Assembly (NCBI GenBank): GCA_016235555.1
Contig: JACRKC010000088.1
Location: 116,234-180,233 of the forward strand
Reading direction: 5' to 3'
DNA length: 64,000 nucleotides
DNA from: Verrucomicrobiota bacterium
GTDB lineage: Bacteria > Verrucomicrobiota > Verrucomicrobiia > Opitutales > Opitutaceae
A model generated the notes under the pieces. The model had not been told where the DNA came from. It searched no databases and was given only the letters and a program-made list of their open reading frames with translations. The translations under genes and the position numbers were made by a program. Positions 1 through 9,340 of this stretch are shown in pieces; position 1 is the first letter of the stretch, and every line of letters starts with the position of its first letter.

Positions 1-1626
1 GTAAAATGGGCGCGGCGCGATGAACGTTTTCTTCACGTTGAGCGTGGCGCCGAGATAACCATCCCAGCCGACCATGCGGGCGCTGTTGTAGGCGTTGTCG
101 GTGAAGCTGCCGAGTTGCGTCCAATCCGAGCCGGCGGTCTGCGTGATAGAAGGAAAGAGGCGCGCATCCTTCCGGATCGTGAAACCGAGGTTGCGCACCG
201 TGTAGGTGAGCGAGTTGTTGCCGGGATAGTCGGCCTTCGATTGCGAGGAATAGACATCGTAGTCGATCGCGAGCGTGGGGTAGCGATGGAAGCCACCGGC
301 GTTGAGCGAGAGTGTTTTTCCCAGCTTGTAGAATGCCTGCGAGGTGAGCGCGAGAGTGCTGGCGACCACGGCGCGGACGCGCGTTTCGTAGTCGGTGTAG
401 CCGGGCAAGATGCCGTTGGTGCCGGTGGGATTGCCGGCGGCGTCGAGCGTGGCGACGGCCTGGTTGGTCTGCCACGTGGCTTGGGCGTGGTCGCTGTGTT
501 CGATGTGTTTGTGGAGTTGGAGATTCGTGAAAAACCGCACGCGGTCGTCCCACTTGAAATCGAGGCGGAGGCCGCCGCCGAAGCGCGTGCGCACATTGCG
601 AAAATCGAGGGCGGTGAGCAGGTATTGATACGCCGGGCCCTCGACCCCGGCCGCGAGCTGCTGGTGGCCCTGCGTCGACATATCGATGATCGAGCCGTGC
701 GGGCGGTAGGCGAGATTGAGGTTCACGCCGAGGCGACCGCCGAAGACCTCGGAATAGGAGAAGGAGGCGTTGGGTCGCGACGGATCACGCGGGTCGGTGG
801 CGCGCCAGATGGCGCCGATCGAGCCGCGCAGCCGGCGCTCCGGCGAACTGTCGAAGGCGGTTTTGGAAACGAGATTCACCACGCCGCCGATGGAGTCGCC
901 GTCCTGATCGGGCGTGGGCGACTTGGTGACTTCGATGCGCTCGATCGAATCGGAACCGACGGTCTGAAATTGAAACTCGCGCGTGGCGCCGGCCGAGCCG
1001 GCATCGGCGAGGCGGTTGCCGTCCTGTGAGATCGACGAGAGGTTTTGATGCAGACCGCGAATCCGGAGGTAGCGCATGTCACCGCCGACGGATTCACCCT
1101 CGACGCCGGGCAGGCGCATTGCGAGGTCGGCGGGGTTTCCCGCGAGTCCGCCGAAGGCATCGGCCGAGACGATGCTTTTCACGCCATCGCTGAGGCGCTG
1201 GAGTGTGATGGCCTTGGCGTTGCCCTCGCGTTCGGAGCCGACGACGAATTTTTCCAGTTGGTAGATCGCGGCGGTGAGGCCGACGTTGCGGTGCGTGGTG
1301 CCGGCAGCGCCGACGTCGGCGGTGATCGTCGCCGTCGTGAGCCCGGTGTAGGAGACGGTCAGCGAAAGCCGGCCAGGCGCGACATTCTCGAAACGGAAAC
1401 TACCGAGGGAATCGGTCACGGCTTCGACATTGCGCTCCGCGATGAAGACGCGCGCGCCTTCGAGGGTCGCGCCGGTTGCGCTGTTGGTGACGACGCCGGT
1501 GAGCGTGGCTTGTGCGAGGGCGGTCGAGGCGAGAAGGAGACCGAGCAAGACACCGGCGGCTCGGCGCGCGAAACCGCTCGCGATCGGGCGGAGCTGGAGG
1601 GTTGGGTTGGTCAGTGGAATCGGCAT
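1..1626 (-). CDS. TonB-dependent receptor with carboxypeptidase-regulatory-like domain, 3' end outside the window
   Basis: Outer-membrane active-transport receptor, probably for an oligosaccharide. The frame is open for 542 codons from an ATG at 1626 to the window edge, so the end of the barrel is missing. A signal peptide covers about residues 10-38 (hydrophobic run ending ASTALAQA). An Ig-like carboxypeptidase-regulatory-like domain follows (about 40-115), then a TonB-box-like stretch (LEKFVVGSEREG). The plug domain includes an SDGVKSIVSADAF motif and the RLPGVEGESVGGDMRYLRIRG region. This order is characteristic of verrucomicrobial receptors of the Opitutaceae kind. It lies downstream of, and in the same direction as, the DUF2264, receptor and GH2 genes, so it may belong to the same carbohydrate locus. 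The substrate cannot be read from sequence. Confidence 0.9.
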   Translation of the reverse strand, partial: MPIPLTNPTLQLRPIASGFARRAAGVLLGLLLASTALAQATLTGVVTNSATGATLEGARVFIAERNVEAVTDSLGSFRFENVAPGRLSLTVSYTGLTTATITADVGAAGTTHRNVGLTAAIYQLEKFVVGSEREGNAKAITLQRLSDGVKSIVSADAFGGLAGNPADLAMRLPGVEGESVGGDMRYLRIRGLHQNLSSISQDGNRLADAGSAGATREFQFQTVGSDSIERIEVTKSPTPDQDGDSIGGVVNLVSKTAFDSSPERRLRGSIGAIWRATDPRDPSRPNASFSYSEVFGGRLGVNLNLAYRPHGSIIDMSTQGHQQLAAGVEGPAYQYLLTALDFRNVRTRFGGGLRLDFKWDDRVRFFTNLQLHKHIEHSDHAQATWQTNQAVATLDAAGNPTGTNGILPGYTDYETRVRAVVASTLALTSQAFYKLGKTLSLNAGGFHRYPTLAIDYDVYSSQSKADYPGNNSLTYTVRNLGFTIRKDARLFPSITQTAGSDWTQLGSFTDNAYNSARMVGWDGYLGATLNVKKTFIAPRPFY

Positions 1627-1820
1627 ACGCGTGGGCAGCGATGCGCCGCGGCCGAGACAGCCGCGGCAGGTGGTGGGGCGGGCAGGGAGTGATGCAATCC
1701 ACCGCGCGGAGCAGTCCGGAGGCAAGGAAACTCTCGGCGGAGCCGTCGAAACGTGGTAGCCGCCGAGGTAACGAGGCGGGTTGCCGCACTCTTCCCGGGT
1801 GAGAGGGCGCTTCCGCGAAT

Positions 1821-3074
1821 TTACTTCGGACTGCGGATCGAGTGATCGGCGGGGAGATTTTCGCCGGACCAGACTTTTTGCCACGTGGTTTTCGCGGCGG
1901 GCGCGGACCAGAACGGGTCGCCCGCGGGGAGGCCGAGCGGCAGAAACGCCACGCTGCAGAGGTAGAGGCTGCCGGTGGAAATGTAGGTTTCGCCGAGACC
2001 GGGTTGGGCGCCGGCGAGGCCGATGCGGAGCCAACCGTTGGAGTCGAACGTGCCGGGCGCTTCGAGGGTGCGGCGGATCACGGCGGTGAGGGCGACGCGG
2101 GCTTGGGCGGGAGTGACTTCGGGCGGCAGGGCGCGGCGTAGCGCGGCGAGGGCGAGGCCTTGAAACGCGCCGCAACGATAGGCGATCGAGCGGCCGATGA
2201 CGGGGTAGGAGCCGTCCGGTGAGATCAGGCGCTCCTGGATGGCGGCCCAGCGAGTGAGGCGATCGCGGGATTTTTTCTGGAACGTTTTCCACTCGGGCGA
2301 TTCGTCGCCGACGACGTCGAGGGCTTCGACGAGCATCGGCTGAATGACGAAGGAATTGTAGTAGTCCCAATGAAACTCCGGGCCATCGCCGTAAAAACCG
2401 TCGCCGACATACCAGTCGCGGTGTTTGGCGATGCCGTCGAACAGGCGCGCATCGTCCCGCTTGGCCCCAGCGCGGTGCATGAAAACCTCGATGGTCGTGG
2501 CGAAGAGCTTCCAGTTGTTTTCGCCGGGCTTGATGCCGCGGGAGGAAGCGAGCGCGGCGAGGACGTTGGCCTGCACGCGTGGGTCGAGTCTTTTCCAGAG
2601 TTCGGTCGGAGCGCGCAGCAACGCCTGCGCGAGAAACGCCGAGTCGACGAGCGGCTGCGAGCCCTTGGAGAAATTGAGAAAATCCGGCGAGGCGGGATCG
2701 GTGGCGGCGTCGATCGCGGAGCGGGCGAGGGCGGCGAGGCGGGACCGCTCGCGGCCTTCGGCGGTGTCGTCGCCGCCGAGTTCGAGCCACGGAGCGAGTC
2801 CGGCGAGAAGGCGGCCGATGGCCTCGAGGTGGGTGAACATCGGGCGGTCGCGCGAACTGGGCGCCGACTCCACGGGCATCGTGGCCTTGAGACGGCGCGC
2901 GGCGAGGGCGCCGAGCACAGGATCAGCGAGGCGGGTGGCGAGGCGGCACCACGTCGCACGATCGTCGGCGCCGGTGGGCGGCACGGGGCGTGATTCGGCG
3001 GCGCGAAGGCGGGTGGCGCTGAGCGCCGTGGCGGCGGCGGTGAGTTCGAGGAAGGCGCGACGGGAGGTGGACAT
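1821..3074 (-). CDS. DUF2264 domain-containing secreted protein
   Basis: Protein of 417 residues belonging to the DUF2264 family, which is related to alpha/alpha-barrel sugar-active enzymes; the exact reaction is not established for this member. The chosen ATG at 3074 gives a twin-arginine-like leader (MSTSRRAFLELTAAATALS). A longer frame up to 3164 would overlap the end of the preceding receptor gene and adds a poor N-terminus. Aromatic-rich stretches such as HRDWYVGDGFYGDGPEFHWD and DYYNSFVIQPMLVEALD are typical of the family. It is the last gene of a likely minus-strand operon with a GH2-like enzyme and a TonB receptor. This supports a role in periplasmic polysaccharide breakdown, by inference. 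Confidence 0.85.
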   Translation of the reverse strand: MSTSRRAFLELTAAATALSATRLRAAESRPVPPTGADDRATWCRLATRLADPVLGALAARRLKATMPVESAPSSRDRPMFTHLEAIGRLLAGLAPWLELGGDDTAEGRERSRLAALARSAIDAATDPASPDFLNFSKGSQPLVDSAFLAQALLRAPTELWKRLDPRVQANVLAALASSRGIKPGENNWKLFATTIEVFMHRAGAKRDDARLFDGIAKHRDWYVGDGFYGDGPEFHWDYYNSFVIQPMLVEALDVVGDESPEWKTFQKKSRDRLTRWAAIQERLISPDGSYPVIGRSIAYRCGAFQGLALAALRRALPPEVTPAQARVALTAVIRRTLEAPGTFDSNGWLRIGLAGAQPGLGETYISTGSLYLCSVAFLPLGLPAGDPFWSAPAAKTTWQKVWSGENLPADHSIRSPK

Positions 3075-3133
3075 GAGTGGACTGAAGGGTGACGATCGAA
3101 CAAAGCACGAGGCGAGACGCCTCGTCCACGACT

Positions 3134-5872
3134 TCAGAAGCGCACCGTCGCGGAGAGGTCCCATTGGGTGGGCATCACGTAGACGAGGCGGTAGAGCGTG
3201 GTGCCGTTGGCGAGCGTGGTCGTGCCGGTGCGGCGGGTCTGGCCGTTTTCGAGGTCGGCGATGTTGCGCACACCGAGGCGGAAGCGCACCTGCTGGCTCC
3301 AGACTTTTTGGTCGCGCATGACGTAGGCGTTCACGAGGTGCGAGGTGCCGCCGTAGAATTCGCTGCCGCCGACGATGGCGAGGAGGTAGTTGTCGCGCCA
3401 GCTGCCGTTGACGCCGGCACGCACGCCGCGGAGCGGGGCCCAGGCTTCGCGCGAAAAGGCGTAGTCAAACACCCAACTCGCCGACCAGGGCGAGGCGCGC
3501 GCTCCGGTGGGTTTGGTGGAAAAATCGGAGCTGTTGAGCACGTCTTGCGCCTCGGCGATGAGCGCGGGCGATTCGTTGCCGCGCGCGATGGCGGCCGCGA
3601 GGTAGGCCTTGAAGGTGGAAAAGTCGGGCCGCGTGACCACGTCGGCCTTCGCGAGCGTGAAGCGGGTTTGCAGGCCCTTGAGCGGGCGGAAGAGCAGCGT
3701 GGCGTCGAAGCCCTTCGAGGTCTCGGTGGAGAGGATGTCGCGGTATTGGTTCACGTCGTCCCACGGCTTCAGGTAGCCGGGCGAGCCGGGCGCGAGGTTG
3801 TTCGGGTTGAAAAGGTTTTCGACATCGGCGGCGGTGAATGTGGACGGGTTCCAGCGAAACTCGACGTTGGCGCGGTCGATGTGGAAGGCGCCGAGCGTGA
3901 ACGTGACCTTGTTGTTGAACATGTCGCCTTTGAGGCCGATTTCCTTCGTGGTGCCGGTGATCGGGCCGAAGGGCTTGCGGTCGAAGGTGCGCGCGTCCTG
4001 GAAGCGGAACGAGTTTGAGTAGACCGCATAGGCGTTGAGGTCGGGCGTGAGACGCACGGTGAGGCCGCCGGAGTAGCTCTTGTTGGACTGGTCGAGATTC
4101 GGGTTGCGCAGGTAATCGCCGGAGGGGGCGTTGCGGGGATGCGCGGGCGGGAGGTCCTCGCCGCGGGCGTCGCGTTCGGTGCCGACGAAATCGAGAGTCT
4201 TGTTCCAATCCCAGCGCACGCCGAACAGCGATTGGATGCGGCCTTTGAAATAGTTGCCGCTCGTGGACACGCCGACGGCGGATTGCTGGCGATACTCGGT
4301 GGCGTCGGCGGCGCTGGCACCGGCCTGAATGGCGAACATGCCCGGCTGAAACGTCGCCGACTTCGGCAGGTTCTGCAGGAGAAACTGCTGGAAGAACGCC
4401 TTCGAGTAGAAATCGGCGTTGTCGAGGTAGGCGCGGAAGCGGATGCGATCGTTGGTGGTGTTGATGCGGCCACCTGCGTTGACGGTGGCGAGATTGTAGA
4501 GGAACCAGCGGAAGTTGTTCGTGAAATCCTCGCGATAGTCGCCGCTGATGATGACCAGTTGCTTCATCCACTTCGTGACCTGCCACGGGTAGGCGACGGT
4601 GAAGCGGAACGCGTCCACGTCGTTGCCGAACCGTTTCAGGTCGATGCCGACGGAGTCGGTGTAGGGGCGGCCGTTCACATCGAAGCTGATCACGTTGGAG
4701 AAATAGTTGTCGTTGCGCAGGCCCTCCTGGTTCTGGTGGTTGTAGGCGAACTCGAGGCCGAGGTTGCCGAAGCGCTGCTCGACCGTGATCGAGTAGGTGT
4801 CGAACGGGCGGCCGTAGCCATCCCAGCTGCCGCGGATGTTGTAGTTCTTCGGGTAAGCGTTGAAGCGCTTGGTGCCGACGACGGCGCCGGCGGCGTTGCG
4901 CATGGTGACGTCGAAGAAACCGCCTTCGATCAAGCTAGGGGAGCCGCCAGCGGGATTGTTGGCGGTGCTGCGGTCGGCGGCGGCGAGCGTGTTCTGCGCG
5001 AAGAAATTGTTCGTGTCGTCGGAGGTGACATACCAGCCGGTGCCGGAGAGGGCGAGCGAGCGGGCGGATTGCTCGCGGATCTGCACGCCCGCGTAGCCGC
5101 GCTGGTTGCGGATGTCGCCCTTCTCGTATTCGACGCGGATCTCGGTGGTAGGCAGCGGGCGGTAGGTGAAGGTGAGGTGCGCGCCCTTGAAACCGTATTC
5201 CGAAAAATCCTGGAAAGTTTTGTCGGCGCGTTTCACGGCGTTGAACCGCACGGCGACCTTCTGGCCGAGCCGCCGGTTGACATCGAGTTGCACGCGGTAG
5301 GCGCGGTTGCTGCCGGTCTGCAGGAGCACGGTGCCGAAATTCTTGAAGAGGGCGCGCTTCGTGAACGCGGAGCCCTGGCCGCCGGGTTCGACGTCGCCGA
5401 AAATGAGCGAGTTGGAGCCCTTGCCGAAATCGATGCGCTCGACGTTGTAGGTGTCGGTCGGGATATACCAGCGGAAGTAGTTTCGCGAGATGTTGAAGCG
5501 TTGGGAGAGGCCGCGGAACGAGAAGTTGTCGGTGTTGTTGTCATTCTCCATGGCTGGCGCGGCGTAGACGCCCGCGACGAAGCGCGTGACGTCGTCCGCG
5601 GTGAACACGCCGAGGTCCTCCATGAAATCGGTCGTGATGGCGTCGATGTTGACGGGCACGTCCTTGAGCGCCTGGCGGGTGCGGGTGCCGGAGAGCGTGT
5701 CGTTGGCTGACCAGCCGGTCTCGCGGTCGGTGTCGACGACGAAGGGGGAGAGTTGCACGGTCTCGTCCGCCGGCGCGGCGGCAGGAGGTTTGGCGGCGGG
5801 GGCCTGGGCCCAGACTCCCGGAGCGAGAATCAGGGAGGCGGTGAGGGAAAAAAGGCGGGAGGTGGCGCGCAT
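3134..5872 (-). CDS. TonB-dependent receptor
   Basis: Full-length outer-membrane receptor of 912 residues. It has a signal peptide (MRATSRLFSLTASLILAPG, ending at about AQA), a proline/alanine linker, and a TonB-box-like VQLSPFVVDTD segment. The plug (about residues 50-190) includes VDAITTDFMEDLGVF-like and RGLSQRFNISRNYFRW stretches, and a 22-strand-type barrel ends in aromatic Phe (LSATVRF). The order matches Opitutaceae receptors that act without a SusD partner. It starts 10 bases after the end of the upstream GH2-like gene and ends 59 bases before the DUF2264 start, so the three genes are probably cotranscribed. The likely job is uptake of the oligosaccharide released by those enzymes; this is inference from context. 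Confidence 0.92.
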   Translation of the reverse strand: MRATSRLFSLTASLILAPGVWAQAPAAKPPAAAPADETVQLSPFVVDTDRETGWSANDTLSGTRTRQALKDVPVNIDAITTDFMEDLGVFTADDVTRFVAGVYAAPAMENDNNTDNFSFRGLSQRFNISRNYFRWYIPTDTYNVERIDFGKGSNSLIFGDVEPGGQGSAFTKRALFKNFGTVLLQTGSNRAYRVQLDVNRRLGQKVAVRFNAVKRADKTFQDFSEYGFKGAHLTFTYRPLPTTEIRVEYEKGDIRNQRGYAGVQIREQSARSLALSGTGWYVTSDDTNNFFAQNTLAAADRSTANNPAGGSPSLIEGGFFDVTMRNAAGAVVGTKRFNAYPKNYNIRGSWDGYGRPFDTYSITVEQRFGNLGLEFAYNHQNQEGLRNDNYFSNVISFDVNGRPYTDSVGIDLKRFGNDVDAFRFTVAYPWQVTKWMKQLVIISGDYREDFTNNFRWFLYNLATVNAGGRINTTNDRIRFRAYLDNADFYSKAFFQQFLLQNLPKSATFQPGMFAIQAGASAADATEYRQQSAVGVSTSGNYFKGRIQSLFGVRWDWNKTLDFVGTERDARGEDLPPAHPRNAPSGDYLRNPNLDQSNKSYSGGLTVRLTPDLNAYAVYSNSFRFQDARTFDRKPFGPITGTTKEIGLKGDMFNNKVTFTLGAFHIDRANVEFRWNPSTFTAADVENLFNPNNLAPGSPGYLKPWDDVNQYRDILSTETSKGFDATLLFRPLKGLQTRFTLAKADVVTRPDFSTFKAYLAAAIARGNESPALIAEAQDVLNSSDFSTKPTGARASPWSASWVFDYAFSREAWAPLRGVRAGVNGSWRDNYLLAIVGGSEFYGGTSHLVNAYVMRDQKVWSQQVRFRLGVRNIADLENGQTRRTGTTTLANGTTLYRLVYVMPTQWDLSATVRF

Positions 5873-5882
5873 GGGGGTTTGA

Positions 5883-8852
5883 TTATTGGAAACTGGTTTC
5901 GAGCAAGACGAGCCGGCGGTCGCCGCGGATGCGGGTTTCGACGGTGGTGGTTTCGGCGGCGAGCGGGACGGTCACGACGGCGGTCGCACCTGGTGCGAGT
6001 TCGGCGGCGACTTCGCGACCGTTGGCGGAGATGCGGACGGTGAGTTTCGCGTCGCTGGGGTTGAAGAGGCGGTGGTTCGCCTGCGCTTTGCCGGATGGGA
6101 TGCGACACCAGAAGCGACCCTCGCCTTCGCTGACGCCGAGGTTGGTCAGCGCCTCGGGCTCGTCGTAGATTGCGTCGGGATTTTTGGCGCGGAGGTTGGC
6201 GCCGGTTTTATTTTCGACGTCGGGCGCGGGGGTGCCGCTCCAGCTGCGGTGCGAGTAGGGACCGAACGGGCGGCGGCCGAACGGCACGTAGACGATGCCG
6301 GGCCGGCTGTTCCAGCCACCGGGGCCGCCGGCGAATTGATGACCCTCGGGGGTGACGGTGACCTTGATCGAGTCGCGGTAGCTACCGGTGAGTGCGGGGC
6401 GGGAGTTGAGCATGAGGCCGCTGTTGATGCCGGTGAGCACACCGCGCTCGGTCTCGTAGTCGCCCCACACGATCGGGGCTTCGATCAACACGTGGCGCTC
6501 GTGGCCTTCGCGCTGCGTGGCGTAGGCGACGAGATTGCGCAGCAGGCGGTCGGCGATCGGATCGAGGCCGGCGCGCGCGACGAGATCGAAGCCGCTGAGC
6601 AAGACGGAGCCGTCGCCGTTCGGGGGGAAGAACTCCGCGAGCGCGAGGCCTTCAAGGCCGACGCTGTAGTTGGCGAGCACGGCGGTGTGGCGGAGGGCGG
6701 ACTTGTCGGTGAGCACGAAGCCGTCGCTCACGGGGTAAATGCGGGGCAGACCTTTCTTCGTTTCGTCCCAGCCGGTGTAGTCGGACCACACCTGGAGGCG
6801 GCGGCGATCGATGCCGGCGAACAGGGGGTGATCGGGGCGCTCGGGGTTGACGTTGATGCTGTCGCGCGATGGGCGGGGCGGCGGCGGATAAGCGGGATCG
6901 TCGACGCTGGAGGAGGGAAGACGGACGGCGGCGGGGAGCAGTTTGGCGAGCGCGTCGGCGGCGGTGCTCGGTTGGCGGAGGATCACGAGCCGGCCGCCGC
7001 GGCGCGTGAAGTCGACGAGCGCGGCGGACTGGGTGGCGTCGAGTTTCGCCACGGCCTCTTCGCCGATGACTATGGGTGCGGCGGGGTCGAGCGGGCTCGT
7101 GAAGGAGAGGGAGGCGGCGGCGAGGCCGAGTTGGGTGAACGCGCGCTGGGTCGTGCCGACCGGATCGATGAGGCGGACGGCGGTGCGCGGCGCGGCGCCG
7201 GCGCGGGCGAAGTCGGACGCGGCGACGAAGAGGTCGATTTGGTTTTCGGAGAGGGTGCGTTCGCCAGAGGTGAGCCGACCCCAGAGATGGTAAGAGCCGG
7301 TCGCGAGCGACGCGGGCAATTTGAGAGTGAGCGGGCGGCGCGCGGTGGCGTAGTAGGCGACGTCGAGGCCGGTGAGTTTTCCGGCGGCGACGGTGCGCTG
7401 CGTCGAGTCGCGCACCTCGAAGTCGAGCGTGGCGCCGCGGAGGTCGGCGGCGGTGTCGGAGTCGTTGACGAGGTGCGCGACCGGGTGGAGTTCGGCGCCG
7501 GCGTAGACCTGCGGCGTGTAGAGTTCCCAGCTGAGGAGCACGGGCTGGTAGGAGGCGCGGAGTTGATCGGCGGCGGGCTTCGGGCTCATCTCGGCGAAGC
7601 TCGTGATGTCGTGCCAGCGGTTGAAGAGAATCGTGAAGGGGAAGACGCCGGAGAGCTCGTTGTTGAGCGGGCGGAGACGGCGGAAGAGTTCGGTGGCCTG
7701 GCGGATGGTGAACGACTGGTGGGCGAACCCGAGCGGGCCCTGCTCGGCGGTGGGCGCGTGGCCGAGCCAGTTGAGTTGCGAGACGGGGTTCTTGTGATTC
7801 GGCGTGAGGTTGGTGCGGCCGTCGGGGCCGTTGTAGTTGCCGACGCACTCGGTGAACGTGAGGGGCTGCACCTTGTCGGGGGCGACGATGCGCTCGTTGT
7901 CGCGCAGGTGGAGGAACGTGAACGGTGACTGGTAATACCAGCCCCAGTAGCGGTGCAGATCGTTGATCTCGCCGACGCGGCCGTAGCCGTAGCCGGCGTT
8001 GGCGATGTAGAGGCGCGTGGGGTCCCACGGTTGCAGGTCGTGGTGGATGGCGCCGAGGAGTTTGTCCCAGCGCGCGCCCGCGGTGCCTTCGCCGGCGACC
8101 TCGTTGGTGAGCGCGTAGACGATCAGGCTCGGATGCTGGACGAACGGGTGAAACTTGGTCTCGCGAAACCACTCCGCGGAGGCGGCGGGATCGGCGGTGG
8201 AGCCCTTGCCGTTGATGCTGCCGCCGTAGTTGCCGCCGAAGACCAACATGCCGAGTTCGTCGCAGACGTCGAACCACGTCTCGTCGTCGGGGATGCGGAT
8301 GATGTTCACGTGCAGGCCGAGCAGGTAGCGCACATAGTCGACCGCGAATTCGCGGCTGCGCTCGAGTTTCTCGGGGACGCCACGATTGGGCGGATTGATG
8401 GCGAGGCCGCGGAGGAAAAACGGCCGGCCGTTCAAGTGGAGCTGGCCGCCCTGCGTGGTGAACGAGCGGAAGCCGACGCGCTCCTCGGTGGTTTCGCGGT
8501 GGCCGGCGCGATCGGCGAGATCAAGGGCGACGCGGTAGAGCACGGGCGAAATCGGCTCCCAGCGGGTGACCTTGAGGCCGGCGAGGGAGACGCGAGTGAC
8601 GCCGTTTTCAGGCCACGGGCGGACGAGCTTGGAGTCGAGCGCGAGGCGTTGCGGCGGCTCGCGTCCGTCGATGCGCGAGAGCACGAGGGCGCTCGCCGCC
8701 CAGTCGGGATCGACGTGGCTGGCGAGGCGCACGTCGACCGTGAGCGTGTCGGTCGTCGTGAAGAACCAGGTTTTTTCGACGAGTGCGGCGGAGAGGGATG
8801 AGGCCAGCGTGGCGCCGAGCGCGACGACGGCATTAAGGCGGAGCGATCTCAT
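5883..8852 (-). CDS. Glycoside hydrolase family 2-like protein
   Basis: Secreted protein of 989 residues with signal peptide MRSLRLNAVVALGATLASS. The N-terminal immunoglobulin-like region is followed by a TIM-barrel beginning near residue 134 (LHLNGRPFFLRGLAINPP). The barrel has the Asn-Glu pair of clan GH-A enzymes at about residues 250-251 (YALTNEVAGEG), so Glu251 is the probable acid/base. Glu335 (TFTECVGN) is a candidate nucleophile. The C-terminal half (about 450-989) looks like Ig-like and sugar-binding domains plus a glutamine-amidotransferase-like patch. Family 2 includes beta-galactosidases, glucuronidases and mannosidases; the sugar specificity cannot be decided here. First gene of the likely operon with the 3134-5872 receptor. 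Confidence 0.85.
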   Translation of the reverse strand: MRSLRLNAVVALGATLASSLSAALVEKTWFFTTTDTLTVDVRLASHVDPDWAASALVLSRIDGREPPQRLALDSKLVRPWPENGVTRVSLAGLKVTRWEPISPVLYRVALDLADRAGHRETTEERVGFRSFTTQGGQLHLNGRPFFLRGLAINPPNRGVPEKLERSREFAVDYVRYLLGLHVNIIRIPDDETWFDVCDELGMLVFGGNYGGSINGKGSTADPAASAEWFRETKFHPFVQHPSLIVYALTNEVAGEGTAGARWDKLLGAIHHDLQPWDPTRLYIANAGYGYGRVGEINDLHRYWGWYYQSPFTFLHLRDNERIVAPDKVQPLTFTECVGNYNGPDGRTNLTPNHKNPVSQLNWLGHAPTAEQGPLGFAHQSFTIRQATELFRRLRPLNNELSGVFPFTILFNRWHDITSFAEMSPKPAADQLRASYQPVLLSWELYTPQVYAGAELHPVAHLVNDSDTAADLRGATLDFEVRDSTQRTVAAGKLTGLDVAYYATARRPLTLKLPASLATGSYHLWGRLTSGERTLSENQIDLFVAASDFARAGAAPRTAVRLIDPVGTTQRAFTQLGLAAASLSFTSPLDPAAPIVIGEEAVAKLDATQSAALVDFTRRGGRLVILRQPSTAADALAKLLPAAVRLPSSSVDDPAYPPPPRPSRDSINVNPERPDHPLFAGIDRRRLQVWSDYTGWDETKKGLPRIYPVSDGFVLTDKSALRHTAVLANYSVGLEGLALAEFFPPNGDGSVLLSGFDLVARAGLDPIADRLLRNLVAYATQREGHERHVLIEAPIVWGDYETERGVLTGINSGLMLNSRPALTGSYRDSIKVTVTPEGHQFAGGPGGWNSRPGIVYVPFGRRPFGPYSHRSWSGTPAPDVENKTGANLRAKNPDAIYDEPEALTNLGVSEGEGRFWCRIPSGKAQANHRLFNPSDAKLTVRISANGREVAAELAPGATAVVTVPLAAETTTVETRIRGDRRLVLLETSFQ

Positions 8853-9004
8853 GGCGAAGGGATAGACGCATACGGTGCAGCGGCGTCACAGACGATGGCG
8901 AAGCGGTGGTGAAGCCGTTGCCGGCGGGGCGTGAGGCTGCGGGGAGTGCGGGCCAGGCCGGACCGGTCCCGTCTCTCACCGGACTGTGTGAAAACTGAAT
9001 GTCT

Positions 9005-9074
9005 GTAGCGGAAAGCGTGAGCTTTTCGCCCAGACGCGGATCAAATCCCGCGAAAACCTCACGGTTTCCGCTAC
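9005..9074. repeat. Inverted repeat, two 25-nt arms each containing its own hairpin
   Basis: The arms at 9005-9029 and 9050-9074 are complementary except at two positions. Each arm also folds alone: the left one as AAAGC-GTGA-GCTTT and the right one as AAACC-TCAC-GGTTT. The two mismatches between arms are exactly those that keep each small hairpin paired. This resembles a REP/BIME-type intergenic element. Confidence 0.75.
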
Positions 9075-9190
9075 GCTTCGCGCGCGTGGACGGGTCGCGC
9101 CTCTTGCGAGGCCCACTGCATTTGCTCGTGGCCCTCGCGGCGGGCGAAGCCTGACAAAACCGCGGGGCCAAGCGCGAATGGAGGGTTCGA

Positions 9191-9211
9191 GGGCGGGTCA
9201 CAGACCCGCCC
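9191..9211. repeat. Short perfect palindrome (GGGCGGGTC-ACA-GACCCGCCC)
   Basis: Nine-base arms around a three-base loop. The core GGTC-NNN-GACC is shared with the palindromes near 12,303, 12,349 and 15,701, suggesting one family of intergenic hairpins in this genome. Confidence 0.6.
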
Positions 9212-9340
9212 TACTTTCGCAAACGACGGCCAGTCCATCAGGCGTGGCCCAATAGTTCGAAAACACTCACTCGACGTGGTCCGTCGGGCCGGGTTTCGCG
9301 GGGATTTGCCCACTGGCTTGGTGGGCTGCGGGTGACCAAC

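Larger units (their letters stand above)
8853..9340. other. Intergenic region of 488 bp with hairpin repeats, no convincing gene
   Basis: No reading frame here looks protein-like; the short open frames are arginine/proline-rich readings of GC-rich DNA. The stretch carries a large inverted repeat at 9005-9074 and a short perfect palindrome at 9191-9211. It also presumably carries the promoter of the GH2-like gene near its left end. Confidence 0.6.

Noticed and set aside
5886..7928. 680-codon plus-strand open frame opposite the GH2-like gene
   Set aside because: It is the antisense frame of a clear enzyme. Its Gly/Val/Glu/Arg-dominated composition is the usual artefact of GC-rich coding DNA. 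The same holds for the long antisense frames at 4139-5710, 10686-12290 and 16854-18410.
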